Source: Pseudomonas frederiksbergensis (lineage in GTDB: Bacteria > Pseudomonadota > Gammaproteobacteria > Pseudomonadales > Pseudomonadaceae). Taken from it: 64,000 nucleotides of DNA. Shown one piece after another: positions 16,718-27,313 of this stretch. The stretch is from positions 558,001-622,000 of the forward strand of contig NZ_MOBM01000038.1 in assembly GCF_003732275.1 (NCBI RefSeq), written 5' to 3'. Within the stretch, counting starts at the first letter, position 1. Every line of letters starts with the position of its first letter. The notes under the pieces were generated by a model. The model worked only from the letters and a program-made list of their open reading frames with translations, was not told the origin of the DNA and searched no databases. A program made the position numbers and the translations under genes.

Positions 16718-18301
16718 TTAACCAGGCTTTCCGCTGGATTCATGGTCTTGGCCATCTCGGCACGGCCCAGTTGCGATTGACTGAGAATGCACGGCTTTGC
16801 TCGAACGAAAGACCAGGCAGCTCGCCGCCACTAGCACCCATGCCGCAATACCGCCATACAGCATCACCCAGCCAAATCCATGGGCCAGCGCTGCGTTGGC
16901 CACATCGACCGGAATCGTAGTGCCTTGGCCAGTCTGCGCCAACACAGCGGAGTTGCCGGCTGAAATGTTCTCCGCCAGCAACCTCAGTTGCACATCATCG
17001 GAGGAGCCAGATAACTGCTCGCGCAGGGAAGACAGGATGCCTTCCACCAGGATGAACCCCATCAGCGCGATATTGATTGCAAGGCTGATCATACGAGCAC
17101 TGATATCGATGCCCGATGCCATGCCGGCACGTTCACTGGGCACCGATCCGGTAGTGGTATTGGTAACAGGCGTATTGGTCAGCCCCAGTCCGATCCCGGC
17201 GATCAGGCAGCCAGGAAGCATCGTCAACCAGCTGGCATGCGTGACACTGCTGCCCCATTTCATCAGCAGGAACCCCAGACCTATGGTGAACAAGCCTGCG
17301 GGAATCACCACGTCAGGTCGATAGCGCAGCGCCAGCCGCTCGCCCAACGGAGGGATAACCAGCGTCGGCAGCGTATACGCCAGCAGTGCCAAACCAGTGC
17401 CGACACTGGCGTAGCCCAGGCTATTTTGAAAGTACAGAGGCAGGTAGATCATGAATGGCCAGAAGCTGAAGTTCATGCCTGCCGACCCTAGCAAGGCACC
17501 CGAGAAACGGCGGATGCGAAATACAGAGAAGTCGAACATGGGATCGACATAGCGTCGCTGTGCGATGACAAAGACAATGAAGCTGACCATTGCTACAACC
17601 AGGCTGGCGATGGCCGAACCACTGGAGAAGCCCAGCCCCGCTCCCTGAGTGATGAACCAGGAAAGACCCAACACCGCCAGCGATAACGAAATAATGCCCA
17701 ACACATCCAGCCTGCGGCGCTGCGGATCACGTGACTCATCGACACCGACGAGCACCAGCACCAGCGCAAGCACGGCAATGGGCGCATGCACCAGGAACAC
17801 CCATTCCCAACTCGACAACGCCACGATAGCTGCGCCGATAATCGGACCGAACCCCAGACCGATGCCGAACACGATCCCCCAGGCACTGAACGCTTTGCCG
17901 CGCGCAGCTCCCGACTGGAATCGGTGAGACAGTACTGCCACCTGACAAATCAGCATGGCACCACCGGACATGCCTTGCAGAAATCGGCTTGCGATCAACA
18001 CGCTGGTGCTTTGCGCCCATCCACAGCTCAGAGAGGTCATGCCGAAAAGCAGCAGGCTAATGACAAACACTCGCTTGCGCCCATACCGATCCGCCAGTGT
18101 GCCGGTGGCCATCAGCACCGTGGTGCAGGCGATGGTGTAGGCATTCATGATCCACTGCATATCTTTGAAATCGCTGCGCAGAACCGATTCAAGTGTGGGC
18201 AAGATTGCCGGCACGCTCGAGATTTCCAGGCCGAACATCAGCGAGGCCAAGCAAACGGCGGCTATTGTGAAAACATCCTTTTGCGAAGAAGAGAACTGCA
18301 T
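16718..18301 (-). CDS. DHA2-family MFS drug exporter
   Basis: A 527-residue transporter with about 14 hydrophobic segments, as in EmrB/QacA proton-coupled multidrug exporters. The hallmark loop 2-3 sequence is GTLADRYGRKRVFVISLLLF, and GRVIP-type helix 5 is replaced by GIGLGFGPIIGAAIV. A large periplasmic loop lies between the last two helices (residues 420-470). It is divergent from the LysR gene at 18495, which probably controls it. No membrane-fusion partner is adjacent, so it may export on its own. Confidence 0.88.
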   Translation of the reverse strand: MQFSSSQKDVFTIAAVCLASLMFGLEISSVPAILPTLESVLRSDFKDMQWIMNAYTIACTTVLMATGTLADRYGRKRVFVISLLLFGMTSLSCGWAQSTSVLIASRFLQGMSGGAMLICQVAVLSHRFQSGAARGKAFSAWGIVFGIGLGFGPIIGAAIVALSSWEWVFLVHAPIAVLALVLVLVGVDESRDPQRRRLDVLGIISLSLAVLGLSWFITQGAGLGFSSGSAIASLVVAMVSFIVFVIAQRRYVDPMFDFSVFRIRRFSGALLGSAGMNFSFWPFMIYLPLYFQNSLGYASVGTGLALLAYTLPTLVIPPLGERLALRYRPDVVIPAGLFTIGLGFLLMKWGSSVTHASWLTMLPGCLIAGIGLGLTNTPVTNTTTGSVPSERAGMASGIDISARMISLAINIALMGFILVEGILSSLREQLSGSSDDVQLRLLAENISAGNSAVLAQTGQGTTIPVDVANAALAHGFGWVMLYGGIAAWVLVAASCLVFRSSKAVHSQSIATGPCRDGQDHESSGKPG

Positions 18302-18494
18302 CGTGATCTTTCAGATCAAGTTGATAGGCACTGGCAAGACGGCCCTGCCCCCCCTCAGGGAAGTTGGCGCGATAGCCTCACCAGCGTCACCAGACATAAC
18401 TCCAAGTGACCGGCCGCATTCTGGAAGTAATTAAAAAATGACAGAAATGATTTAATTTCGTAAGTTTTATTAATATTCATCATGAGTTGACTAA

Positions 18495-19355
18495 ATGGAC
18501 TTCGACCCAGCTCTGTTGCGTGCTTTTGTCGCGATCAAGGAGACCGGAAGTTTCACTCGTGCCGCAGAACGCCTGCACTTGAGCCAGTCAGCGATCAGTC
18601 ATCAGATCCGGCGTCTGGAAGAACAGGCCGGCACCACCCTGCTGGTGCGCACCACCCGACGTTTGACGCTGACAGAAGATGGCGAAGATTTTCTGCGTCA
18701 TGCCGAACATGTCCTCAGAGCGCAAGACGCCCTCTCCCGGCGTTTCGAAACATCATCGGTATCCGGGACCGTGCGCTTCGGTGTGCCAGAAAACTTTATT
18801 GGCGACGGTCTGCCGCCGTTACTGACTCGGTTTGCCAGACAATTTCCCGCAGTACGTCTGGATGTAACCGTCGGCACTTACCTCGATCTGCGCGCGCAGG
18901 TCGATGCCGATGGGCTCGATCTGGCCGTGGTCATGGCATTGCCGGGCAGTCAGGCCGGCGGTACCGTGCTGCGCGAAACCCGGTTTGTCTGGGCCGCGGC
19001 GCAGAGTTTCGACCCTGCCGACGACGCCCCTTTACCGCTGGCGTTTGCACCAGCGCCCTGCATGCACCGGCAAGTGGCTGTAGAGGCACTGGCGAGTTCC
19101 ACAGTGGATTGGCGGGTCGCCTTTACCTCTCCAAGTCAACAAGGACTGCGCGCGGCGGTATTGGCGGGGCTTGCCGTCACCGCGCTACCGCAGGGAGATC
19201 TAGAGCCCGGCATGGTAGTGATTGACGGTCAACATGGCCTGCCACCGCTGCTGGATGCTGATTTCCGACTGATATGGAGTGTCACAGGAAAGACGCCTGC
19301 GGCCCATGCATTTGGGCAACTGCTGGTGGAGATGTCTGAGTCGTCATCAATCTAG
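18495..19355 (+). CDS. LysR-type regulator, likely controlling the adjacent exporter
   Basis: A 286-residue LysR protein. The N-terminal helix-turn-helix reads LLRAFVAIKETGSFTRAAER then LHLSQSAISHQIRRLEEQAG; the effector domain follows from about residue 90. The 193-base gap to the divergent exporter gene is AT-rich (TTAATTTCGTAAGTTTTATT), fitting a shared promoter region. The inducer is unknown. Confidence 0.88.
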   Translation: MDFDPALLRAFVAIKETGSFTRAAERLHLSQSAISHQIRRLEEQAGTTLLVRTTRRLTLTEDGEDFLRHAEHVLRAQDALSRRFETSSVSGTVRFGVPENFIGDGLPPLLTRFARQFPAVRLDVTVGTYLDLRAQVDADGLDLAVVMALPGSQAGGTVLRETRFVWAAAQSFDPADDAPLPLAFAPAPCMHRQVAVEALASSTVDWRVAFTSPSQQGLRAAVLAGLAVTALPQGDLEPGMVVIDGQHGLPPLLDADFRLIWSVTGKTPAAHAFGQLLVEMSESSSI

Positions 19356-19490
19356 AACAGGCTGACTGCCATTGGCATTCCAGGGTAAGCGCCCTGTTGA
19401 TTGCGAATAGCTGTTTGGGTTGTGGACGTTGGACACGCAATGGCTATCGCCGCAATATTGCCAAGCCTGCGGATACAAGGAAGAAACACC

Positions 19491-20003
19491 ATGGCGCTAA
19501 CCAGCAAGATTTCCCCCTACGACAGTAGATGGCCCGCGTTCTTCGTTAGTGCCGAAGAGCAGATCGCGAAGGCGTTTGGCACTGAGCTTGTTGCCATCCA
19601 TCATGTCGGAAGTACCGCCGTTCCCGGGCTCGCAGCCAAGCCAGAGATCGACCTCCTGGTCGAGGTTGCGGAGCATCGAAACGAATCCTCCCGAGACAAT
19701 GTCATGCGCGAATTAGGCTACGCACGGGGAAGCGATCTGTCGGCGGGACACCATTTTTATCGTCGCGATATTGAGGGTGTGCGAACACATAAGGCCCACG
19801 TTTGTATCACCGGCCACGGTCAAATCGAAAGAATGCTCCGTTTTCGTGACCTGCTCAGGGACGCCCCTGTGATTCGCCAGCAGTATCAAGACTTGAAACT
19901 TGAACTGGAAGCAAGCAACACCGGGGGCATAGGTGAATACCTGGCACGGAAAGCACCCTTTATCGAGCAATGCTGTTCACTTAAGAGAGTCTTGAGTCAG
20001 TGA
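19491..20003 (+). CDS. GrpB-family nucleotidyltransferase-like protein
   Basis: A 170-residue GrpB/UPF0157 protein. The family pattern is present: ISPYDSRWPAFF, IHHVGSTAVPGLAAKPEIDL with the GST..Pxxxx-D nucleotidyltransferase motif, and EGVRTHKAHVCITG. The fold is that of the nucleotidyltransferase superfamily, but the substrate is unknown. The ATG at 19491 is chosen for its AAGGAAG site; the frame is open further upstream without family similarity. Confidence 0.85.
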   Translation: MALTSKISPYDSRWPAFFVSAEEQIAKAFGTELVAIHHVGSTAVPGLAAKPEIDLLVEVAEHRNESSRDNVMRELGYARGSDLSAGHHFYRRDIEGVRTHKAHVCITGHGQIERMLRFRDLLRDAPVIRQQYQDLKLELEASNTGGIGEYLARKAPFIEQCCSLKRVLSQ

Positions 20004-20008
20004 GAAAC

Positions 20009-20125
20009 TTGTGGCGAGGGAGCTTGCTCCCGCTTGAGTGCGTAGCACTCACAAAAAATCGGCAATGGTTGTCAGATTTTTGGGGCCGCTACGCAGCCCA
20101 GCGCGAGCAAGCTCGCTCGCCACAA
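20009..20125. repeat. Inverted REP-like pair, GTGGCGAGGGAGC class
   Basis: TTGTGGCGAGGGAGCTTGCT faces its reverse complement (GAGCAAGCTCGCTCGCCACAA), with a 65-base middle that itself contains GCGTAGCACTC and CGCTACGCAGCCC. This is a second REP subclass in the window, also found at 39783-39918. Confidence 0.85.
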
Positions 20126-20183
20126 AGGTAGGCATGACTGAGGAGTCATGCCTACATGACCCGCATTACCTTTATCGAAGGGC

Positions 20184-20837
20184 TTATGGGATCGATCTCG
20201 ACACCCCTAATGACTCTGCCATTCGAACCAAATCAGCAAACGACTTTGCGTGCATTTTTTTCATTGCATGCCCGCGGTGAATTTTCACGGTGATCTCGCT
20301 CAGATTCATCTGCCCTGCAATCTGTTTATTCATCAGACCTTTGACTGCAAGGGCCATTACCTCTTTCTCACGAACTGTCAGCGTCTGATAGTGGGCATGC
20401 AGATCTGAAAACTGCTGCTCAAATTGCCGGCGTTTGACATCTGCCTGCAGTGCGGCAGACACCGCATCCAGAAGGTCCTGTTCACGGAACGGTTTTGCCA
20501 AAAAATCCACCGCGCCGGCTTTCATCGCCTTGACGGACATTTCGATGTCCCCATGCCCAGTGATGAAAATAATCGGAATATTGGCATTGGATTTAGCTAA
20601 CTGGCTTTGAAACTCAAGACCACTGTTACCTTGAAGTCGTACATCAAGGATCAAACAGCTTGCACCCTCTGTCTTTGGCTGTTGAAGAAACTCCGCAGTG
20701 GATGCGAACGTCTCGACTTGTATACCGGCAGAGCGTAAAAGATTGCTTAATGCGTCGCGCATGGAAGCATCGTCATCCACCACGAACACCATAGAACCTT
20801 TACTGCCTTGCTCATTGGATGGTGGATTTCCGTTCAT
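20184..20837 (-). CDS. FixJ/TodT-like two-component response regulator
   Basis: A 217-residue regulator. The receiver domain starts MVFVVDDDASMRDALSNLLR, has the phospho-acceptor Asp at residue 65 (LILDVRLQG) and the conserved Lys in DFLAKPF. A linker with QFSDLHAHYQTLT leads to a LuxR-type helix-turn-helix (VREKEVMALAVKGLMNKQIA, then MNLSEITVKIHRGHAMKKM). It lies downstream of the split histidine kinase on the same strand, with an LRAT-domain gene between, and is the best candidate partner for that kinase. Confidence 0.9.
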   Translation of the reverse strand: MNGNPPSNEQGSKGSMVFVVDDDASMRDALSNLLRSAGIQVETFASTAEFLQQPKTEGASCLILDVRLQGNSGLEFQSQLAKSNANIPIIFITGHGDIEMSVKAMKAGAVDFLAKPFREQDLLDAVSAALQADVKRRQFEQQFSDLHAHYQTLTVREKEVMALAVKGLMNKQIAGQMNLSEITVKIHRGHAMKKMHAKSFADLVRMAESLGVSRSIP

Positions 20838-20942
20838 GCACAGCCCTCTTTGGTTGGTTGAAGGAAAAAGTCTAGCACAACACTTTATTTTGCGTTAGCG
20901 CGCACAAGCACGATTACAACTACCCGGAAAGACCGGGAAAAG

Positions 20943-21560
20943 TCATGCAATAAAATACAGCTCCAGCGCTGAAATAAAAGAAAGCAGATAACGTGGGCAA
21001 TGTAGAAACGCCCTGACCTGGACACTACAACTTCTCCCACTAATGCACCAGTTGCAAAAATGCTCGCAGTTATTGGACAGAATCCTGTATTGACTTTCAC
21101 CCATTCTAGAGCGCGCACGGCTGACAATTTCATCGCTTGAATATTCACACGATTCCCGTATCAACCAGACTGGCTTGCCACGTGCGAAGCTTTCAAGGTC
21201 AGTCACTTCGATGGGACCTGGTTTGAGTGAACTGCTAAATCCAGAGTAATGAGCGACGTCTCCACACCCAAGGTATATGCCATGATGCACATAAAATTTG
21301 CGCGGGCTAATCAGGTGCGAACCTATTGGCAAATTAACTGCATCCTTTTCGACATGCACTAACTCCAATGGAAACATGAAGGATCTTCTTGGCGACTTAC
21401 TACCATTGCAGCGCTCGAGCATCAGCGCCTTCAAATAACCAGCGAGGTCTATTGCCATTATCGTCAGACAAAAAACGATTGCTGATCGAAGCGATGAAAA
21501 TCCACTTATCAACTTGATAGCTAGAGTATTCACGACAAATTCTCCGCAGACCCTTGTCAT
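20943..21560 (-). CDS. LRAT-domain protein in AT-richer DNA
   Basis: The core carries the NlpC/P60-like LRAT fold: LPIGSHLISPRKFYVHHGIY with the catalytic His, and YRILSNNCEHFCNWCISGRS with the catalytic Cys in the NCEHFCxW motif. LRAT proteins transfer acyl groups to or from lipids or cleave amides; bacterial members are mostly uncharacterised, often in phage or toxin-related contexts. A hydrophobic segment precedes the core and another (YLLSFISALELYFIA) ends the protein, suggesting membrane association. The start is uncertain: ATG codons at 21422 and 21377 are alternatives. Low GC against the flanks suggests recent acquisition. Confidence 0.7.
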   Translation of the reverse strand: MTRVCGEFVVNTLAIKLISGFSSLRSAIVFCLTIMAIDLAGYLKALMLERCNGSKSPRRSFMFPLELVHVEKDAVNLPIGSHLISPRKFYVHHGIYLGCGDVAHYSGFSSSLKPGPIEVTDLESFARGKPVWLIRESCEYSSDEIVSRARSRMGESQYRILSNNCEHFCNWCISGRSCSVQVRAFLHCPRYLLSFISALELYFIA

Positions 21561-21689
21561 GTAATATATCGCCAGGGCTGCGAAGCTTCATTTGTACACA
21601 GGATTAATTTAAGTGACCATTAATATACCTCCCCTAAACCTAAGTATTAAACCGAGCACCTGGTTGCAGGCGACCAGAGTGCAGTAGAT

Positions 21690-22715
21690 TCAATGATGCT
21701 CGACAGGCAGGGTGAATTGAACGGTAGCACCGCGGGGCCGGTTGACGCTTGCCCACAAGTGGCCGCCATGTGCCTCGATGATCGAGCGACAAATGGACAA
21801 CCCCATCCCCAATCCGGTGGGCTTGGTGGTGTAGAAAGAAGCAAAAATTTGCTCGGTGTTTTCCGAGGCAAACCCTGGCCCCGAATCGCTCACACTGACG
21901 AGCACACAGCCGGCGTCATTTAACAGAGCGCTGATGTGCAATTGGCGTTCACCCTCGCTCACACCATTCATGGCCTCGAGCGCATTCATGATCAAGTTGA
22001 GCAGCACCTGTTGCAGTTCAACGCGGTCGCCTTCGATAAATGGCAAACCGTCTTTGAGTTGAGTCCGAATCAAGGCCCCACTCTTCATGATCTGGCCACG
22101 GGTGAACTCGATCATCTCGCGAATTGCCGCGCTGATGTCCACCGCCCCCTTTTGCGGGGGTGCCTTGCGGATATGTCGACGAATTCGACCCAATACATCG
22201 GCTGCTCGATTGGCATCCATGATGAGACTGCCAAGTACTTTGCGGACCTCTTCGATCTCCGGCGGCTGGATGTTTAGCCAGCGCAGCGCGGCGTTGGCAT
22301 TGAGGATGGCCGCTGCAATCGGCTGATTGACTTCGTGAGCAATCGAGGCGACAAGCTGCCCCATGGTCGCGACGCGGTTCGCGTGGGCCAACTCCGTTTG
22401 CACCTCGCGATAGCGTCGTTCGCTTTCGCGGATTTTTTCTTCCGCCTGTTTGCGCTCGGTCAGATCCAGCACGAAAGCGACCCCCTCCTTGCTGCTGGCT
22501 TCGAACATCGCCAAACCGACAATCACCGGCAGGCGACTACCATCCTTTCTGAAATATTCCTTCTCGTGGGGTTGGGCATAGCCGGTCCGCACGGCTTGCG
22601 CCAAAAAGTGCTCGCTGAGTTCATGAAATTCCGGTGTTGTCAGATCTCTCCAGCGCAGACAGCCCGTCGTATCCGACCATGCGAAGAAATGCATCATTGG
22701 CCTCGACGATATCAC
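21690..22715 (-). pseudogene. C-terminal part of a split sensor kinase: PAS end plus histidine kinase
   Basis: This frame encodes the end of a PAS domain (LRWRDLTTPEFHELSEH, KEYFRKDGSRLPVIVGL), then a complete histidine kinase. The H-box is MGQLVASIAHEVNQPIAAAI with His at residue 127 of the open frame, the N-box LLNLIMNALEAM, and ATP-lid boxes SVSDSGPGF and TGLGMGLSICRSI. The PAS domain begins in another frame of the upstream gene, so this is the separated end of one ancestral kinase. Its own start (near 22715) lacks a sensible ribosome binding site. It could still work if translated by coupling or slippage, but a disrupted gene is more likely. Confidence 0.75.
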
Positions 22716-25700
22716 CGTCGGCGTTCCAGACGAGGATCCCGATGATGTTGGCGTCTACGAGACGCCGAATCTTCCCTTCGCGCTCCGCGACCTCGCGGTA
22801 CAAACGGGCATTTTCCAGCGAAATAGCAGCCTGTGAGGCCACCAGTTTCAACACGGCAATCCGGGATGGGCTGAACACACGGGCGGTCAGATTGTTTTCG
22901 AGGTAGAGCGCACCGGTCAGTTTGGCCTGGTTCATCAACGGCAGGCAGAGAACCGATCGGACGTGGTGCCGACGTATATAGGGGTCTTCGGCAAACGGGG
23001 CCTCGGTCAGGGCATCATCAAGAAAAACACTCTCACCCGTGCGCAGGACATGGTAGAGAAGTGACTCCGGCAGCAGCGCCGAAGTCATCGGCTCATCGCG
23101 CAACTGCATCGAATGGCTGCCAGTGGTCACTTGCGCTGCTATGCGGTGTTCACCAGTGTCCGACAGAATCAACACGCCTCGTTCGGCACCGGCCTGTTCG
23201 ATGGCTGTGCGCATGATCATGTCGATGAGTTTTTCCAGGACGATTTCTCCCGACACGGCCTGCGAGACCTTTATCACGGTGGCCAGATCGAGGTGTTCGA
23301 CCGGTGCGGCCATCGTAGTTGTCGGGCCGAGCGTTTGCTCTTCGGCCCTCAGCAACGGATACCGCGCCTCAAGCTGCCGCACCTTGCCATCAGCGCCCCA
23401 GCGCAGGTAGCCGTAGCGAGCGTCTTGCAAGTAAACGCGGGCTACTTTCCCAAGACCGCGGGCCGCATAGAAGCGAGACGCCAGTTCGTTGGCAAGCGCT
23501 TCGATATGGACGAAACCGCTCTTCTGCGCCGAGTGGACGGCTTGTTCGTAAAGCAACTCAGCCTCGATCATGCGCCCTTCGACGCGGGCGATCTCGGCGT
23601 CGACCAGCGCGGCCCGGCTCGCGAAATTCTCTGGACACTGTTCAGCCCAGATCTGGAGTTGCCGGTGATCCGTCGCCATTGCGATCAAGTGCTGCGCACG
23701 TTCGTCCACCGGGACACTGTCGCACCATCGGGCACGAGCCAGTGCGTCATAGAAGTAAAACTCAGCCTCCTCGAAGAACAAATATGACGTCCATAGCAAC
23801 TGCTGTGCCTTTGCGGCGGCTTGCATGGCCGCCCTGGGGTCGTCGGCCATGTAGCATGCCTGTAATTTGCGGACCCAGTACCAGCACTCGGCCAATGCCA
23901 GGTCCGGATTGCTGGACAGGTGGGCTTCGGTGCCTGGCTCGTCAAACTGTCCATCATCAAAACAACCGAATACTGGCGTCGAGCCCCGGAGCATCCGGAT
24001 CAGCGCCAGTTGTGTGCCAATGAAATCGGTGACCAGCCCGAACCGCACCTTCCTGGCGTAAGCCAGGCCACGTTCGGCTTCGTCCTGTACCTCGGACAAT
24101 GGCTCGCCGGCGAAGAGAGCGTCGGAGGTGAGGCTATTGCCCGCGTAAGCACCATATGGCAAGTCACCAATCCGGTTCGCCGCAGCAAATGAGCGGTGCA
24201 GCAGGTCGCGGCATTGCTCTACGGGCTTCATCCAGCGCACGGAAAAATTCGAGAAACAAAGATAGGTACTGGCTTCGAATCGCTTCAGGCCTCGCTGTTC
24301 AACGAGTTCGCAGCCGAGCTGGCCGAATCGGAATCCTGCCTCGTAATCGCCGAAACGCCGTCCGGCGACTCTGAATGCATTGGCGTAATGCACACATGAG
24401 GCATCGCAGTTGCCCCCTTCGAGGCTCAGGCTGATCGCCTTGCAGATCAACAGGTCCGTCAGGTTCGCATCCGTCTGCAAGGCAGGCGGGAAGAGCTTGC
24501 CCAGCGCGCTGACGGTCATGAGGGAAGCTGCGTCCTCCATCAATGGCAAATCAATGAGCTCCTCGATTGCCCGATCGCCCAGTAACGACCAGATATGGTC
24601 GTACTCCTGGCGCACTTCATCGTCGCTCGGATGGGCTGACCACTCGATACCCACATGCCGCAGATAGGCGAGACAAGCAGCGACCGCGCCATCGCTCCGA
24701 TCCAGGAGCAGGTAGTCATCCATTTGCAGACACACGACATTGGCTCGTTCGATCGTCGTCATGGCGCGATCCGAAAGCGCCGCCAGGCGTTTGTCCGCGA
24801 CCGATAACTGTCCAGTCAGCATCTCGCATTCGGCCCGGTTCAACTCCAGCGCGAACATCAACCCATGCAGACGCGCCCAACAGCTGTCGTCCAACAGCTG
24901 CGCACCCGTGGTGAGATAGTTGAGCGCCGAGGCATAGGCCGTTGACGCCTTGGCACGCTGGCCGGCCATCAGGTTGAGCTCTGCCAATTGCTCCCGCTCG
25001 GCCTGATCGGTGAGCAGCACTGCGCCGCTGTTGAGCTGGCCGACGATGTCAAAGATCGCCTCCTCCCGCCCTTGCAGGGGCGTCTGCGCTGCGAGCAGCC
25101 GGCCGATTCGCAGATGAGCCTCGGCGCGTGAATCCTTAGGGATCAGTGAATAGGCCGCTTCATGAATACGGTCATGGACAAAGCCATAAGCGCCTTCCAG
25201 CCGCTGAACCAACTCCTGGCGCACGGCTTCCCACAATACCGTGCGGATCTGTGCCTGGGGGATGCCCAGAACGGTCGAAAGCGTCGTGGTCCCGGCAACG
25301 TTCCCCAGACAGGCAAGCTGCTGTAATGCCAGTTGCGTTTCAGCCGGTAAGCGGGTCAGCTTGCCGACCATCAGGTCCACGATGTTGTCGGTGTACCCCT
25401 TGGCATGGATGCGCTCCGGGCTCCAGCACCACTGCCTTGCTTGATGATCGAAGGTCAGCAGCTGTTCGTCAGCGAGCGTTTGCAGAAACTGGATCACGAA
25501 GAACGGGTTGCCGGCGGTTTTGTCCAGCACCAACTGCGCCAGGGGCTCGATGTGCGCAAGCTCGTCGTGAAGCGCATCCGCAATCAACTGCTCAATGTGT
25601 CCCTTCGCGAGCGGCGCCAGAGTGATTTCATCTACCCTGCCCCCGGCGTTCCGAATGGCCTGAAGTTTGCCCGCTAATGGATGCGTGACATTCACTTCAT

Positions 25701-27144
25701 TGGTGCGGTAGGCACCTACCAGCATCAGATGCCGCACATCCGAGCTGGTCAACAGATCCTCCAGCAGGTCGAGCGTTGCCGCGTCGATCCACTGCAGATC
25801 GTCCAGAAACAGGGCAAGCGGATGCTCCGCCCGGGCAAATACACCGATAAAGCGCCGGAACACCAGGAGGAAACGGCGTTGCGCCTGTTGAGGTTCAAGT
25901 GTCTGCACCGGTGGCGGCTCACCAATGATGAGCTTCAGTTCGGGAATGAGGTCGGTCATCAGCCCCGCGTTGGCATCCAGTGCGTTCTGTAATGCGTCAC
26001 GCCATTGCGCCAGTTCAGTGTCGTTCTTGCCCAGCAGCGTGCGCACCAGGCTTTGAAATGCCTGCACCAGCGTCGAATAGGGAATATCGCGCCGGTATTG
26101 ATCGAACTTGCCGGTAGCGAAGAGTCCTCGCGGCGGGACCAGCGCTTTGTGCAGCTCATTGACCACAGAGGATTTGCCAATACCGGAATAGCCGGTGACC
26201 AACATCAGTTCCGGCGCGCTGCTTGCGATGATCCGATCGAACGCGGCGATCAAGGTACTCACCTCATGCTCGCGCCCGTAGAGTTTCTCGGGAATCATCA
26301 GCCGATCGGATGTCCCTTGCTCGCCCAACGCGAAGGCATTGATGTGGCTCAAGGACTCCCAGTCTGCCAGGCATTGCCGCAGATCGTGTTCAACACTCGC
26401 AGCCGTCTGGTAGCGCTCCTCAGCGGTCTTGGCGAGCAGCTTCATGACAATCCGGGAAAGTACATCGGGGACGGTTTCGACCCGCACGCTCGGTGGCTGC
26501 GGTTTTTTGGCGATATGGCAGTGCACCCACTCTATCGGCTCAGATGCCGTAAACGGCAGCGAGCCCGTGAGCATCTGGTAAAGCGTGACGCCGAAGGAAT
26601 AGAGGTCGCTGCGCAAATCGATCGAGCGATTCATCCTGCCGGTCTGCTCAGGTGCCATGTAAGCGAGCGTGCCGGCGATGGTCTCAGGCGCCTGTCGCTC
26701 ACGCGGTAGCCACGAGGCGAGGCCGAACCCTGTAAGCCGGGCCTGACCGTCGGAGCAGTTCACCAAAATATGGGAGGGCTTGATATCTTTATGGACGAGT
26801 CCGCGCTGGTGGAGCTTTCCCAATGCCTGCGCGATGCTAATAGCAAGACGCAGAAAAGTTAGCGTTTCCATGGGGGCAACCAGCAACTGCACAAGCGGCG
26901 TGCCGCCCGTATCTTCCAGCAGCAGATACATCTGCCCACTTTCTCGCACCATCTCAAGCGGACGCACAGCCCAGGAGCCATCCAGTTCGTCCTTCAGGCC
27001 AAACTCGTGGGCGAAACGGCCAAGACAAGCCGGAAGCGGTTGTTCAGCAGCGGGTCGTGCAACTAGAACATTGCGGTCGCCTTCCACCCCCGAGCGTAAC
27101 TCTCGACAGAAGGTACGCTCACCATCGTTCCATAGTATCTGCAT
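22621..27144 (-). pseudogene. N-terminal part of a split giant kinase: Ser/Thr kinase, AAA ATPase, GAF, PAS
   Basis: A 1507-residue frame. Residues 1-265 are a Ser/Thr-kinase-like domain (GLVHKDIKPSHILVN at 115-129, TGFG at 138-141 in place of DFG, MAPEQTGRMNRSIDLRSDLY at 163-182). Next is an AAA-type ATPase with Walker A GYSGIGKSS at 318-326 and Walker B LALFLDDLQWID near 443-454. A long helical, TPR-like stretch follows, then a GAF domain and the first half of a PAS domain. It stops at 22621 just after RMVGYD, where the kinase continues in another frame. NCBI calls intact relatives trifunctional serine/threonine kinase, ATP-binding protein and sensor histidine kinase. Loss of about 4-5 codons plus a frameshift is the simplest explanation. 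Confidence 0.85.
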
Positions 27145-27313
27145 GTTGTTATCCGTCGGAGCGGGAACAATAAGTAGGTTCTTGACTGCCGCACATTGCC
27201 GTCACGCTGTATCCAGAGTCGCGCCGCACATGCCAATGCCGCCGCAATAGCCTACAACAGCTTCCAGTACCATTAGAACTCAGATTTGACCCAGCCCACC
27301 GTCAGCACAAAGG

